Shown: positions 1 to 10,572 of the stretch, piece by piece
Layout: each line of letters opens with the position of its first letter
Position numbering within the stretch: the stretch's first letter is position 1
Source: Candidatus Blautia stercoravium
Lineage (GTDB): Bacteria; Bacillota; Clostridia; Lachnospirales; Lachnospiraceae
NCBI GenBank assembly: GCA_019114495.1
Contig: DXFK01000178.1
Span: 1-43,543 of the forward strand
Direction of reading: 5' to 3'
DNA length: 43,543 nt
Program-made: the position numbers and the translations under genes
The notes under the pieces: generated by a model
The model's input: only the letters and a program-made list of their open reading frames with translations
What the model was told of the DNA's origin: nothing
Database searches by the model: none

Positions 1-1
1 G

Positions 2-1540
2 AGACTGTTAAAAGCGAGAGGGTATCAGGTCACTATGCAGAAATTTGACCCTTACATTAATATAGACCCGGGTACCATGAACCCCATACAGCACGGAGAA
101 GTGTTTGTGACAGATGATGGGACGGAAACAGATCTGGATCTGGGGCATTACGAGCGGTTTATTGATGAAAGTCTGGATAAACATTCCAATGTAACTACAG
201 GTAAAATTTACTGGTCCGTTCTCCAGAAGGAACGCCACGGAGATTATGGCGGAAGAACGGTTCAGGTCATACCTCACATTACAAATGAGATTAAAAGCCG
301 GTTTTATAGGGGTAAACTGCCGGAAGAAAACCGTATTGCTATTATCGAGGTAGGAGGTACGGCAGGGGATATCGAAAGCCAGCCGTTTTTAGAAGCTATC
401 CGCCAGTTTCAGCATGATGTGGGCAAAGAAAATGCAGCGCTTATTCATGTGACGCTTATTCCGTATCTGAAAGCGTCAGGGGAGCTGAAGACCAAGCCTA
501 CCCAGGCAAGCGTAAAGGAGCTTCAGGGTATGGGACTGCAGCCGGATATTCTGGTGTGCCGTTCGGAATACCCTCTGTCCGAGGAATTAAAGGACAAAAT
601 TGCCCTGTTTTGCAACGTGCCCTCCAATCATGTACTGCAGAATCTGGATGTGGAATATCTCTATGAAGCGCCTCTGGCCATGGAGAAAGAATATCTGGCC
701 CAGGCCGTTTGTGAGTGTCTGAAGCTGCCCTGTGGAAAACCGGATCTGGAGGAGTGGAAAGCCATGGTGGAGGCCTTGAAGCACCCGGTATCCGAAACGG
801 AGATTGCCATCGTGGGAAAATACGTTCAGCTTCATGACGCATATTTAAGTGTGGTAGAAGCTTTAAAGCACGGCGGCATTGCCGGACATGTAAGCGTGAA
901 GCTGCGTTGGGTGGATTCCGAGGATATTGAAAAGCAGGGCTGTGAAGGGCTTCTTTCAGGAGTACATGGAATCTTGATTCCCGGAGGCTTTGGCACCAGA
1001 GGTACGGAAGGGAAAATTCAGGCCGTGCAGTATGCCAGAGAGAAGAAAATCCCATTCCTTGGTATCTGTCTGGGCATGCAGATGGCTATCGTGGAATTTG
1101 CCAGAGATGTGTTGGGGTATCGGGATGCCAACAGTGCGGAACTGAACCCGGACACCATGTATCCGGTGATAGATTTGATGTCGGAACAAAATGGTGTGGA
1201 AAATCTGGGGGGAACCCTGCGGCTTGGAGCCTACCCCTGTGTGCTGAAAGAGGGCACAAAGGCGCGGCAGCTTTACGGGGAAGAAGAGATTTCCGAACGT
1301 CACAGGCACCGCTATGAGTTCAACAACGATTACCGGCTCCGTCTGGAGGAAGCAGGACTGGTGCTGTCCGGTCTGTCCCCTGACGGAAGAATCGTAGAAA
1401 TGATAGAAATTGAAGACCACCCCTTCTTTGTGGGAACGCAGGGCCACCCGGAACTGAAATCCAGACCAAACCGTGCCCACCCGCTGTTTCGGGGATTTGT
1501 AAAGGCAGCAGATGAATATGGAAAGCAAGGAGGAAATTAA
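2..1540 (+). CDS. pyrG: CTP synthase, 5' end cut by window edge
   Basis: CTP synthase makes CTP from UTP, ATP and glutamine in the cytoplasm. The ORF track starts at an internal Met (base 35), but the frame is open to the window edge and reads [20 protein letters not shown], the conserved region just after the P-loop. The true start therefore lies outside, with roughly 20-25 residues missing. Visible parts are the synthetase domain ([15 protein letters not shown]) and a C-terminal class I glutamine amidotransferase with the oxyanion GGFGTRG loop, nucleophile LGICLGMQ and His-Glu in GTQGHPE. The stop lies inside the ribosome site region of gltB, so the two genes are probably cotranscribed. Identity is certain. 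Confidence 0.97.
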   Translation, partial: RLLKARGYQVTMQKFDPYINIDPGTMNPIQHGEVFVTDDGTETDLDLGHYERFIDESLDKHSNVTTGKIYWSVLQKERHGDYGGRTVQVIPHITNEIKSRFYRGKLPEENRIAIIEVGGTAGDIESQPFLEAIRQFQHDVGKENAALIHVTLIPYLKASGELKTKPTQASVKELQGMGLQPDILVCRSEYPLSEELKDKIALFCNVPSNHVLQNLDVEYLYEAPLAMEKEYLAQAVCECLKLPCGKPDLEEWKAMVEALKHPVSETEIAIVGKYVQLHDAYLSVVEALKHGGIAGHVSVKLRWVDSEDIEKQGCEGLLSGVHGILIPGGFGTRGTEGKIQAVQYAREKKIPFLGICLGMQMAIVEFARDVLGYRDANSAELNPDTMYPVIDLMSEQNGVENLGGTLRLGAYPCVLKEGTKARQLYGEEEISERHRHRYEFNNDYRLRLEEAGLVLSGLSPDGRIVEMIEIEDHPFFVGTQGHPELKSRPNRAHPLFRGFVKAADEYGKQGGN

Positions 1541-1541
1541 T

Positions 1542-4500
1542 ATGAGCCGAAATCAACAGGGCTTATACAGCCCCGCATTTGAACACGATAACTGCGGTAT
1601 CGGCGCTGTGGTAAACAGCAAAGGTATCAAAAGCCACCAGACCGTAGAACGGGCGCTGTGCATTGTGGAAAATCTGGAACACCGCGCCGGAAAAGACGCG
1701 GAAGGCAAAACCGGGGACGGTGTGGGAATCCTCCTGCAGATTTCCCATAAATTCTTTGCAAAGGTCTGTAAGAAGCTGAACATTGCCATTGGAGGAGAAC
1801 GGGAATACGGAATTGCACAGCTGTTTTTCCCTCAGGATGAGATAAAGCGCAGACAGGCAAAGAAAATGTTTGAAATCATTGCCGAAAAGGAAGGCCTGGA
1901 ACTGCTGGGATACCGGGAAGTCCCTGTATATCCCCAGGTACTGGGACACAAAGCGAAAGAATGTATGCCCCATATTGTGCAGGCCTTTATCAAAAAGCCG
2001 GAAGGTGTGGAAAAAGGGCTTGATTTTGACCGGAAGCTGTACATTGCCAGAAGAGTCTTTGAGCAGAGCAATGACAACACCTATGTGGTTTCCATGTCCA
2101 GCCGGACCATTGTCTACAAGGGCATGTTTCTGGTAGGGCAGCTTAGAACTTTTTTTGCGGATTTGCAGGATAGAGATTATGAATCTGCCATTGCCATGGT
2201 ACATTCCAGATTCAGCACCAATACCAATCCAAGCTGGGAGAGAGCACATCCCAATCGCTTCATGGTACATAATGGGGAAATCAACACCATACGGGGCAAC
2301 GCAGATAAAATGCAGGCCAGAGAGGAAAATATGGCGTCTCCTCATCTGAAAGGGCAGCTGCACAAGGTTCTTCCCGTGGTAGACCGCAGAGGTTCCGACT
2401 CCGCCATGCTGGATAATACCCTGGAATTCCTGGTTATGAGTGGTATGGAGCTGCCTCTGGCTGTGATGATTACCATTCCGGAGCCGTGGGCCAATAATAA
2501 AACTCTGTCGCAGGAAAAACGTGACTTCTACCAGTATTATGCCACTATGATGGAGCCATGGGACGGCCCGGCCTCCATTGTATTTTCCGACGGAGATGTG
2601 ATGGGAGCCGTATTGGACAGAAACGGCCTGCGTCCTTCCAGATATTATGTGATGAAAAACGGCGACGTAATACTGGCATCCGAGGTAGGTGTGCTGAAGG
2701 TTCCGGAAGAGGACATTGTACAGAAAGAACGTCTGCACCCGGGAAAAATGCTTCTGATTGATACGGTGAAGGGCAGAATCCTGTCTGACAACGAGATAAA
2801 GGAAAGTTATGCCAAGGCGCAGCCTTACGGCGAATGGCTGGACAGCAATCTGGTGGAATTAAAGGATTTAAAGATTCCCAATATCCGTGTGGAAGAGTAT
2901 ACGCCAAAGCAGAGAAAACAGCTGCAGAAAGCCTTTGGTTATACATATGAGGAGTACCGCAATTCCATTTGCAGTATGGCTTTAAACGGGGCGGAGGGCA
3001 TTGCAGCCATGGGTGCGGATACCCCGCTGGCTGTGCTTTCTGAAAAGAACCGGCCTTTGTTCGACTACTTTAAACAGCTTTTTGCACAGGTCACAAATCC
3101 GCCTATTGACGCTATCCGTGAGGAAATCGTTACCAGTACCACCGTGTATGTAGGCAAGGACGGAAATCTGCTGGAGCAGGTACCGGAAAACTGTCAGGTG
3201 TTGAAAATCAATAACCCGATTCTCACAAACACCGATTTGCTGAAAATCAAAAATATGAAGCAGGAAGGCTTCAAGGCGGCAGTGGTTCCTACTACTTACT
3301 ATAAATCCACCAAGCTGGAGAGGGCCATGGAACGGCTGTTTGTAGAGGTGGATAAGGTGTACAGAGAAGGGGCTAACATTGTGATTCTCTCCGACAGGGG
3401 CGTGGATGAAAACCATGTGCCCATTCCGTCACTTCTGGCGGTTTCCGCAGTGCACCAGCACCTGGTGGATACGAAAAAGCAGACCTCTCTGGCGCTGATT
3501 CTGGAATCCGGGGAGCCAAGAGAAGTACACCATTTTGCAGCTCTTTTGGGATACGGAGCCTGTGCAGTGAATCCGTATCTGGCCTTGGATACCATTCAGG
3601 AACTGATTGACGAAAAGCTGCTGGATAAAGATTACTATGCAGCAGTCAATGATTATAATTACGCTGTGATTCACGGCATTGTAAAAATTGCGTCTAAAAT
3701 GGGAATTTCCACCATTCAGTCCTATCAGGGCTCTAAGATTTTCGAGGCTATCGGTATCTCCAAGGAAGTCATTGACAAATATTTTGCCGGTACGGTGAGC
3801 CGTGTAGGCGGCATTACGCTGGACGATATAGCTCGGAACGTGGATATGCTTCATTCTCAGGCCTTTGACCCGTTGGGCAGAAGCACAGATTTGACTTTGG
3901 ACAGCATGGGCAGACACAAAATGCGCAAGGACGGAGAAGAACACCGCTACAATCCGGCAACCATTCACATGCTGCAGAAAGCCACCCGTCTGGGGGACTA
4001 CGGTATGTTTAAAGAATATACACAGATGGTAGACGCAGAGCGAAGCGGAAATCTCCGCAGTCTTATGGACTTTAAATTTGCGGAACATCCCATTTCTCTG
4101 GAGGAAGTGGAAAGTGTGGACAATATTGTGAAACGATTTAAAACAGGGGCAATGTCCTATGGGTCCATTTCTCAGGAAGCACACGAAACCCTGGCTCTGG
4201 CTATGAATATGCTTCACGGCAAATCCAACACCGGTGAGGGAGGAGAAAGCGAGGAGCGTCTGGATTCTGCAGGAAGTGACAGGGACAGATGTTCTGCGAT
4301 TAAGCAGGTGGCCAGCGGACGTTTCGGCGTAACCAGCCGCTATCTGGTCAGCGCCCAGGAGATTCAGATTAAGATGGCCCAGGGAGCGAAGCCGGGAGAG
4401 GGCGGACATCTGCCTGCCAGAAAGGTATACCCGTGGGTAGCCAGAACCAGACACTCCACACCGGGAGTCAGCCTGATTTCCCCGCCGCCTCATCACGATA

Positions 4501-6074
4501 TTTATTCTATTGAAGATTTGGCACAGCTTATCTATGATTTGAAAAATGCCAACAAATATGCCCGGATTTCCGTAAAACTGGTTTCTGAGGCAGGAGTGGG
4601 AACCGTGGCAGCAGGCGTGGCCAAAGCGGGCGCGCAGGTGATTCTCATTTCCGGCTATGACGGCGGTACGGGAGCAGCGCCGGAAAGCTCCATTCACAAC
4701 GCAGGACTTCCCTGGGAACTGGGACTGGCGGAAACACATCAGACGCTGCAGAGAAACGGTCTGCGAAACCGGGTGATGATAGAGACGGACGGAAAGCTGA
4801 TGAGCGGACGTGACGTAGCCATTGCGGCGCTTCTGGGTGCGGAAGAATTCGGCTTTGCCACAGCGCCTTTGGTAACCATGGGATGCGTCATGATGAGAGT
4901 CTGCAACCTGGATACCTGTCCGGTGGGCGTGGCTACCCAGAATCCGGAGCTTCGCAAGAGGTTTCAGGGAAAACCGGAGTATGTGGTAAATTTTATGCGC
5001 TTTATTGCAGAGGAGCTGCGGGAATATATGGCAAAACTGGGTATCCGCAGTCTGGATGAAATGGTGGGAAGAAGCGACCTTTTAAAGGCGAAGCAAGAAG
5101 CGGAAAATCCCATGGCCGCTAAGATTGATCTAAGCGCGATTCTGGAAAATCCTTATCTGAAGGACAAAGACCAGGTGATTTTCCAGCCGGATAAGGCTTA
5201 TGACTTCCAGCTTGAGAAGACGCTGGATGAAAAGGTACTGCTGAAAAAGCTGGGTACGGCTCTGAAAAAGGGAGAGAAAGCCGCTGTGTCCGTAGAAGTG
5301 AGCAATACGGACAGAACCTTTGGAACTATTTTCGGCGCAGAAATCACAAGGCAGCATAAAAACGGACTGCCGGAAGACACTTTGACGGTGAACTGCAAGG
5401 GTTCCGGGGGACAGAGTTTCGGTGCGTTCATTCCAAAGGGACTGACCCTGAATCTGGAAGGCGATACCAACGACTATTACGGAAAAGGCCTTTCCGGAGG
5501 AAAGCTGGTGATTTATCCGCCGAAAAACAGGCATTACTGTGCAAAAGACAATATGATTGTGGGTAACGTTGCACTTTACGGCGCTACAAGTGGAAAAGTC
5601 TTTATAAACGGTGTGGCAGGCGAGCGTTTTGCCGTGCGAAATTCAGGCGCTTATGCAGTGGTGGAAGGCGTAGGTGAGCATGGCTGCGAATATATGACCG
5701 GAGGCCGGGTAGTGATTCTGGGCTCCACAGGCAAGAATTTTGCGGCTGGTATGAGCGGCGGTATTGCTTATGTACTGGACGAGGACAACACCCTGTACAA
5801 AAATCTGAATAAACAGATGATTTCCATTGAGAAGCTGGAGAGCAAGATCGATGTACATGAATTAAAGAGCATGCTCAGGGAGCACCAGGCTTTGACAGGG
5901 TCGGAGAAAGCACAGGAGGTACTGGAGCATTTCACAGAGTACCTGCCGAAATTCAAGAAAATCATTCCATATGATTACAAGAAGATGACAGCCCTGAGCA
6001 TGAAATTGGAAGAGCAGGGAATGTCTACAGAACAGGCGCAGATGGAAGCGTTTACTGAGGTATTTCAGAAATAG
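1542..6074 (+). CDS. gltB: Glutamate synthase (GOGAT) large subunit
   Basis: This is the large subunit of glutamate synthase, which hydrolyses glutamine and passes ammonia through the protein to 2-oxoglutarate. I choose ATG 1542 (1510 aa) because AAGGAGG at 1527-1533 sits 8 bases upstream; the track start at 1512 lies inside pyrG. Cys18 in HDNCGIGAV is the Ntn-amidotransferase nucleophile, so a short propeptide of 17 residues must be removed. The FMN/synthase domain carries the 3Fe-4S motif C-x5-C-x4-C (CVMMRVCNLDTCPVGVA). A C-terminal GXGXG beta-helix domain follows (GEHGCEYMTGGRVVILG). Length fits bacterial GltB. gltD follows after 37 bases, giving a standard gltBD pair. Confidence 0.97.
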   Translation: MSRNQQGLYSPAFEHDNCGIGAVVNSKGIKSHQTVERALCIVENLEHRAGKDAEGKTGDGVGILLQISHKFFAKVCKKLNIAIGGEREYGIAQLFFPQDEIKRRQAKKMFEIIAEKEGLELLGYREVPVYPQVLGHKAKECMPHIVQAFIKKPEGVEKGLDFDRKLYIARRVFEQSNDNTYVVSMSSRTIVYKGMFLVGQLRTFFADLQDRDYESAIAMVHSRFSTNTNPSWERAHPNRFMVHNGEINTIRGNADKMQAREENMASPHLKGQLHKVLPVVDRRGSDSAMLDNTLEFLVMSGMELPLAVMITIPEPWANNKTLSQEKRDFYQYYATMMEPWDGPASIVFSDGDVMGAVLDRNGLRPSRYYVMKNGDVILASEVGVLKVPEEDIVQKERLHPGKMLLIDTVKGRILSDNEIKESYAKAQPYGEWLDSNLVELKDLKIPNIRVEEYTPKQRKQLQKAFGYTYEEYRNSICSMALNGAEGIAAMGADTPLAVLSEKNRPLFDYFKQLFAQVTNPPIDAIREEIVTSTTVYVGKDGNLLEQVPENCQVLKINNPILTNTDLLKIKNMKQEGFKAAVVPTTYYKSTKLERAMERLFVEVDKVYREGANIVILSDRGVDENHVPIPSLLAVSAVHQHLVDTKKQTSLALILESGEPREVHHFAALLGYGACAVNPYLALDTIQELIDEKLLDKDYYAAVNDYNYAVIHGIVKIASKMGISTIQSYQGSKIFEAIGISKEVIDKYFAGTVSRVGGITLDDIARNVDMLHSQAFDPLGRSTDLTLDSMGRHKMRKDGEEHRYNPATIHMLQKATRLGDYGMFKEYTQMVDAERSGNLRSLMDFKFAEHPISLEEVESVDNIVKRFKTGAMSYGSISQEAHETLALAMNMLHGKSNTGEGGESEERLDSAGSDRDRCSAIKQVASGRFGVTSRYLVSAQEIQIKMAQGAKPGEGGHLPARKVYPWVARTRHSTPGVSLISPPPHHDIYSIEDLAQLIYDLKNANKYARISVKLVSEAGVGTVAAGVAKAGAQVILISGYDGGTGAAPESSIHNAGLPWELGLAETHQTLQRNGLRNRVMIETDGKLMSGRDVAIAALLGAEEFGFATAPLVTMGCVMMRVCNLDTCPVGVATQNPELRKRFQGKPEYVVNFMRFIAEELREYMAKLGIRSLDEMVGRSDLLKAKQEAENPMAAKIDLSAILENPYLKDKDQVIFQPDKAYDFQLEKTLDEKVLLKKLGTALKKGEKAAVSVEVSNTDRTFGTIFGAEITRQHKNGLPEDTLTVNCKGSGGQSFGAFIPKGLTLNLEGDTNDYYGKGLSGGKLVIYPPKNRHYCAKDNMIVGNVALYGATSGKVFINGVAGERFAVRNSGAYAVVEGVGEHGCEYMTGGRVVILGSTGKNFAAGMSGGIAYVLDEDNTLYKNLNKQMISIEKLESKIDVHELKSMLREHQALTGSEKAQEVLEHFTEYLPKFKKIIPYDYKKMTALSMKLEEQGMSTEQAQMEAFTEVFQK

Positions 6075-6111
6075 AAACAGGAAGATTTGATTTTTGAAAC
6101 GGAGGCAGAAC

Positions 6112-7593
6112 ATGGGAAAACCCACGGGATTTTTAGAATTTGACAGAAAAGAAGCGGCTCACAGAGAGCCGCTGGAGAGAATCAGAGATTTTCAGGAATT
6201 TAAGAAGCCGCTGTCCCTGAAAGAGCAGCAGAAACAGGGCGCCCGCTGTATGGAGTGCGGCGTGCCCTTCTGCCAGTCCGGCATGATGATTGCAGGCATG
6301 GCGTCGGGATGTCCCCTGCACAATCTGGTGCCGGAGACCAATGACCTGGTATACCGGGGCAAATGGAAACAGGCGTATGACCGTCTGGCTAAGACACATA
6401 GTTTCCCGGAATTTACCAGCCGGGTATGTCCGGCTTTGTGTGAGGCGGCCTGCACCTGTAATGTAAACGGAGAACCGGTGGCTACCAAGGAAAACGAGAG
6501 GGCGATTATAGAAAAAGCCTGGGAAGAGGGTTGGGTGACGCCTCAGAAGATTCCGGTGCGCACCGGGAAAAAGGTGGCTGTCATTGGCAGCGGACCTTCA
6601 GGACTGGCGGCAGCTCAGGAATTAAACCGCAGGGGACATGAGGTTACGGTGTTTGAGCGTAGTGACCGGATAGGCGGGCTTCTGCGCTATGGTATTCCCA
6701 ACATGAAACTGGATAAATCCGTCATTGACAGAAGAGTGAAGCTGATGGAAGAGGAAGGTGTGGTATTCCGGACCGGTGTGGATGTGGGAAAGGACATGAA
6801 GGCATCTCAAATCCGAAAGGACTTTGACAGGGTGGTGCTGGCCTGTGGTGCCTCCAATCCCAGAGATATTTCCGTACCGGGACGGGAGGCAGGCAATATT
6901 TACTTTGCTGTAGACTTTCTTACTTCCGTGACCAAAAGCCTTCTGGATTCCAATTTTGAGGATAAGCAGTATATTTCCGCCAAAGGAAAAGACGTGCTGG
7001 TTATCGGTGGGGGTGATACGGGAAATGACTGTGTGGGAACCGCCGTTCGTCTGGGGGCAAAATCCGTAACCCAGCTGGAAATGATGCCCGAACCCCCGAA
7101 AAAAAGGACTTTACAAAATCCATGGCCGGAGTGGCCCAGGGTGCTGAAAACGGATTACGGTCAGGAGGAAGCCATTGCTGTCTTTGGAAAAGACCCACGC
7201 ATTTATCAGACCACGGTGGCAGAGTTTATCAAGGATGAAAAGGGCAATGTAAAGAAGGCAAAAACTGTGAAGCTGGAGCCGAAAAAAGATGAGAAAACCG
7301 GACGGATGAATATGGTTCCCGTAGAAGGTACAGAAGAAGTGCGTCCGGCACAGTTGGTACTGATTGCCGCCGGTTTTCTGGGCAGTCAGAAATATGTCAC
7401 AGACGCTTTTGGAACAGAGTTAAACTCCAGAACCAATGTGCTGACAAAGCCTGAGGAATACGAAACCAGTGTACCAGGCGTATTCGTGGCAGGCGATATG
7501 CACAGAGGCCAGTCTCTGGTGGTGTGGGCTATTGCAGAGGGGCGAAAGGCAGCAGAGGCTGTGGACAGGTCTTTGATGGGCAGCAGCTTTTAA
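6112..7593 (+). CDS. gltD: Glutamate synthase small subunit
   Basis: The small subunit takes electrons from NAD(P)H and feeds them through FAD and 4Fe-4S clusters to GltB. The start at ATG 6112 follows GGAGG at 6101-6105; the track Met at 6094 has no such site. The protein is 493 aa. The N-terminal cysteine region (RCMECGVPFCQSG, CPLHN, CPALCEAACTCNV) binds the clusters. VAVIGSGPSGLAAA is the FAD-binding Rossmann motif and VLVIGGGDTGNDCVG is the pyridine-nucleotide motif. Only 33 bases separate its stop from ureA and no terminator is seen there, so gltBD may be cotranscribed with urease. Choice between NADPH and NADH is not decided here. Confidence 0.96.
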   Translation: MGKPTGFLEFDRKEAAHREPLERIRDFQEFKKPLSLKEQQKQGARCMECGVPFCQSGMMIAGMASGCPLHNLVPETNDLVYRGKWKQAYDRLAKTHSFPEFTSRVCPALCEAACTCNVNGEPVATKENERAIIEKAWEEGWVTPQKIPVRTGKKVAVIGSGPSGLAAAQELNRRGHEVTVFERSDRIGGLLRYGIPNMKLDKSVIDRRVKLMEEEGVVFRTGVDVGKDMKASQIRKDFDRVVLACGASNPRDISVPGREAGNIYFAVDFLTSVTKSLLDSNFEDKQYISAKGKDVLVIGGGDTGNDCVGTAVRLGAKSVTQLEMMPEPPKKRTLQNPWPEWPRVLKTDYGQEEAIAVFGKDPRIYQTTVAEFIKDEKGNVKKAKTVKLEPKKDEKTGRMNMVPVEGTEEVRPAQLVLIAAGFLGSQKYVTDAFGTELNSRTNVLTKPEEYETSVPGVFVAGDMHRGQSLVVWAIAEGRKAAEAVDRSLMGSSF

Positions 7594-7626
7594 GATACAA
7601 GAGAACAAGACAAGGAGGACAAATTC

Positions 7627-7929
7627 ATGCGACTCAATCCCAAGGAACAGGAAAAATTAATGCTGCATATGGCAGGTATGCTGGCAAAAGAAAGAAAAGA
7701 CAGAGGGCTGAAGCTGAATTATGTGGAGGCTGTGGCTTTCATTAGTTCAGAGCTTCTGGAACTGGCAAGAGACGGAAAAGACGTGGTAGAACTTATGCGT
7801 CTTGGAAGAGAACTTTTGACAAGAGAGGATGTTATGGACGGTGTGGCAGACATGGTGCATGAGGTACAGGTAGAGGCAACTTTCCCGGACGGCACCAAGC
7901 TGGTAACGGTACATGACCCTATTCAGTAA
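7627..7929 (+). CDS. ureA: Urease gamma subunit
   Basis: This is the small gamma subunit of the cytoplasmic nickel enzyme urease, which splits urea into ammonia and carbamate. The 100 aa product has the standard length and the family start [11 protein letters not shown], with [20 protein letters not shown] and a C-terminal [19 protein letters not shown] strong AAGGAGG site lies 7 bases before the ATG. It is the first gene of a complete ureABC-channel-EFGD set. Separate gamma, beta and alpha genes are the usual bacterial layout, unlike the fused Helicobacter form. Confidence 0.97.
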   Translation: MRLNPKEQEKLMLHMAGMLAKERKDRGLKLNYVEAVAFISSELLELARDGKDVVELMRLGRELLTREDVMDGVADMVHEVQVEATFPDGTKLVTVHDPIQ

Positions 7930-7942
7930 GGAGGAAACAAGG

Positions 7943-8305
7943 ATGAAAATCGGAGAAATCATGGCTTTAGACAGAGAAATTACCTTAAACGAAGGGAAAA
8001 AGAGTCTTGTGCTTTCTGTGTCCAATGTAGGAGACAGACCTGTGCAGGTAGGTTCCCATTTTCACTTCTTTGAAGTCAACAGATGTCTGAAATTTGACAG
8101 GGAAAAAGCATATGGATACCATCTGGACATTCCTTCCGGTACTTCTGTAAGATTTGAGCCCGGAGAGGAAAAGGAAGTGCAGCTTACGGAAATGGGCGGC
8201 ACAAAGCGCATTTTCGGTTTTAATGATTTAACCTGTGCCCAGGTATCCGAAAGTACGAAAAAGGCGGCACTTGAGACAGCAGCGAGAAAGGGTTTTTTAG
8301 AGTAA
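7943..8305 (+). CDS. ureB: Urease beta subunit
   Basis: This is the urease beta subunit, a small beta-rich structural part of the (abc)3 enzyme. ATG 7943 is chosen over the track start 7913, because GGAGG after the ureA stop sits upstream and the family begins MKIGEI. The 120 aa product shows the typical [22 protein letters not shown] and the C-terminal [14 protein letters not shown]. The start lies 13 bases after the ureA stop, and ureC begins 12 bases after its own stop, consistent with translational coupling and fixed stoichiometry. Confidence 0.96.
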   Translation: MKIGEIMALDREITLNEGKKSLVLSVSNVGDRPVQVGSHFHFFEVNRCLKFDREKAYGYHLDIPSGTSVRFEPGEEKEVQLTEMGGTKRIFGFNDLTCAQVSESTKKAALETAARKGFLE

Positions 8306-8317
8306 GGAGGCAGACAA

Positions 8318-10039
8318 ATGAGCACAAAGATTTCCGGTGAAAAATACGCGGCAATGTACGGCCCTACTACAGGGGATAAAGTAAGACTTGCAGATACCAG
8401 CCTTGTCATTGAAGTGGAAAAAGACTATACCCATTACGGTGACGAAATTAAGTTCGGCGGCGGCAAAACCATCCGTGATGGTATGGGACAGTCTGTAAAA
8501 ACAAAAAGCAGCGACGGAGATTTGGATTTGGTAATTACCAACGCCCTGATTGTAGACTATACAGGGATTGTGAAAGCGGATATCGGAATCAAAGACGGCA
8601 AAATCAAGGGTATTGGTAAGGCTGGAAATCCTGCCGTTATGGACGGTGTGACTCCGGGGATGATTGTAGGCGCGTCCACAGAAGCGCTGGCAGGAGAAGG
8701 GCTGATTGTCACTGCAGGCGGTATTGACACCCATATTCATTACATCTGCCCGCAGCAGATTGACTGTGCGCTGTATTCCGGTGTTACAACTATGATTGGC
8801 GGAGGTACAGGCCCGGCAGACGGAACAAATGCAACTACTTGTACACCGGGCCCCTGGAATATAGAAAAAATGCTTCAGGCCGCAGAGGAGTATTCCATGA
8901 ATCTGGGATTTCTGGGTAAGGGAAACTGCTCTGATGAAGGCCCTCTGGAGGAACAGGTAAAAGCAGGCGCCATGGGACTGAAAATTCACGAGGACTGGGG
9001 CGCAACTCCGGCTGTTATTGACCACTGCTTAAATGTGGCAGACGAATATGACGTACAGGTTGCCATTCACACCGACACCTTAAACGAAGGGGGCTGCGTG
9101 GAGGATACCTTAGATGCCATTGCGGGAAGAACCATTCATACTTACCATACCGAGGGTGCAGGCGGCGGACATGCGCCGGATATTATCCGTGCGGCAGCCA
9201 CAGAAAACGTACTGCCCTCTTCCACAAATCCCACTATGCCGTTTACGGTAAATACTCTGGACGAGCACCTGGACATGTTAATGGTGTGCCATCACCTGGA
9301 TAAGAAAATCCCTGAAGACGTGGCTTTTGCAGATTCCAGAATCCGTCCGGAAACCATTGCGGCAGAAGACGTGCTTCACGACATGGGCGTTTTCAGTATG
9401 ATGAGCTCTGATTCCCAGGCTATGGGACGTATCGGTGAGGTCATCACCAGAACCTGGCAGACCGCCAGCAAGATGAAAGATGAAAGAGGCGCTCTTTTGG
9501 AAGACGCAGCTAATGGAAACGACAACTTCCGTGTAAAGAGATATATTTCCAAATATACCATCAACCCGGCCATTACCCATGGAATTTCCAACTATGTAGG
9601 TTCTGTGGAGGAAGGCAAATTCGCAGACCTGGTACTGTGGAATCCTGCTTTCTTTGGTGTGAAGCCGGAAATGATTTTAAAAGGCGGCATGATTGTAGCT
9701 TCCAAAATGGGTGATGCCAACGCTTCCATTCCGACTACACAGCCTGTTATCTACCGTCCGATGTTCGGGGCGCAGGGAAAGGCAAAATACAAAACAAGCA
9801 TTACCTTTGTGTCCAAGGCGGCAGCAGAAGAGGGCGTAAAGGAAAAATACGGACTGGAAAAAATCGTGCTTCCGGTAGAAAACTGCAGAAATATCGGCAA
9901 AAAGGATATGAAATTCAACAGCGCCACACCGGAAATTACCGTAGACCCGGAAACTTATGAGGTAAAGGCAGACGGTGTTTCCATCACATCCAAGCCGGCT
10001 AAGAGTCTTCCGCTGACACAGCTTTACAGTTTATTCTAA
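8318..10039 (+). CDS. ureC: Urease alpha subunit (catalytic)
   Basis: This is the catalytic urease subunit, holding two nickel ions bridged by a carbamylated lysine. The 573 aa length is normal. All key residues are present with a constant +5 offset from the Klebsiella numbering: His139 and His141 ([12 protein letters not shown]), Lys222 (carbamylated) and His224 ([10 protein letters not shown]), His251 ([10 protein letters not shown]), His277 ([14 protein letters not shown]), flap Cys324-His325 (VCHHLDK) and Asp365 (SSDSQAMGR). The enzyme should be active once matured by UreEFGD, which are encoded downstream. A GGAGG site precedes the ATG. Confidence 0.98.
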   Translation: MSTKISGEKYAAMYGPTTGDKVRLADTSLVIEVEKDYTHYGDEIKFGGGKTIRDGMGQSVKTKSSDGDLDLVITNALIVDYTGIVKADIGIKDGKIKGIGKAGNPAVMDGVTPGMIVGASTEALAGEGLIVTAGGIDTHIHYICPQQIDCALYSGVTTMIGGGTGPADGTNATTCTPGPWNIEKMLQAAEEYSMNLGFLGKGNCSDEGPLEEQVKAGAMGLKIHEDWGATPAVIDHCLNVADEYDVQVAIHTDTLNEGGCVEDTLDAIAGRTIHTYHTEGAGGGHAPDIIRAAATENVLPSSTNPTMPFTVNTLDEHLDMLMVCHHLDKKIPEDVAFADSRIRPETIAAEDVLHDMGVFSMMSSDSQAMGRIGEVITRTWQTASKMKDERGALLEDAANGNDNFRVKRYISKYTINPAITHGISNYVGSVEEGKFADLVLWNPAFFGVKPEMILKGGMIVASKMGDANASIPTTQPVIYRPMFGAQGKAKYKTSITFVSKAAAEEGVKEKYGLEKIVLPVENCRNIGKKDMKFNSATPEITVDPETYEVKADGVSITSKPAKSLPLTQLYSLF

Positions 10040-10054
10040 AAGAGGAGAGGGAAT

Positions 10055-10561
10055 ATGTTAGGAGTTTGTCTGCTTTTTGTAGGAATTGTACTAATTAACA
10101 ACGGTATCTGCGGCCTCTGCCGCATAGACGGGAAAGCAGCGTCTGTGATGAACATTTTCACAGGCGGCCTCTCCCTGTTTATTAACTTCGTCAACCTGGC
10201 GCAGGGAAATTATTATGCTGCAGGCACAGGTCTTCTCTTTGGCTTTACCTACTTGTTTGTAGCTGCCAACAACCTGTTTCATCTGGACACCCGTCCTTTT
10301 GCCTGGTTCTCTTCCTTCGTGGCAGTCAATGCCGTGATTTTCGGAACCATGGAGGGCTTTGTGGGAATTCCCATATGGAACATTGCCCCGGACTGGAGAT
10401 GGGCAGCCATCTGGTATCTGTGGGCTATTCTCTGGGGAACGGCCTTTGTAGAGGATATTATGGGAAAGAAGCTGGGGAAATTTGTGCCTTACCTGCAGGT
10501 GTTTGAAGGTGTGGTAACAGCCTGGATTCCAGGTGTAATGCTGTTATTAAACTGGTGGTAG
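10055..10561 (+). CDS. ureI: UreI/AmiS-family urea channel
   Basis: This 168 aa membrane protein looks like the AmiS/UreI family of proton-gated or constitutive urea/amide channels and would carry urea to the cytoplasmic urease. About six hydrophobic segments are visible, starting at MLGVCLLFVGIVLINNGI and ending with VVTAWIPGVMLLLNWW. The family signatures NNLFHLDTRPFAWFS and WAILWGTAF are recognisable. Only one histidine (NLFHLD) is present, and the His-rich outer loops that gate Helicobacter UreI are missing, so a channel not gated by acid is likely (inference). It sits between ureC and ureE, which supports the urea assignment over other amides. Confidence 0.85.
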   Translation: MLGVCLLFVGIVLINNGICGLCRIDGKAASVMNIFTGGLSLFINFVNLAQGNYYAAGTGLLFGFTYLFVAANNLFHLDTRPFAWFSSFVAVNAVIFGTMEGFVGIPIWNIAPDWRWAAIWYLWAILWGTAFVEDIMGKKLGKFVPYLQVFEGVVTAWIPGVMLLLNWW

Positions 10562-10572
10562 GAGAGAGAAAA

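Noticed and set aside
1563-5534. Long minus-strand ORFs opposite gltB (391 aa, 436 aa and others)
   Set aside because: They lie fully inside the strong gltB frame, lack ribosome sites and recognisable domains, and look like antisense shadows.
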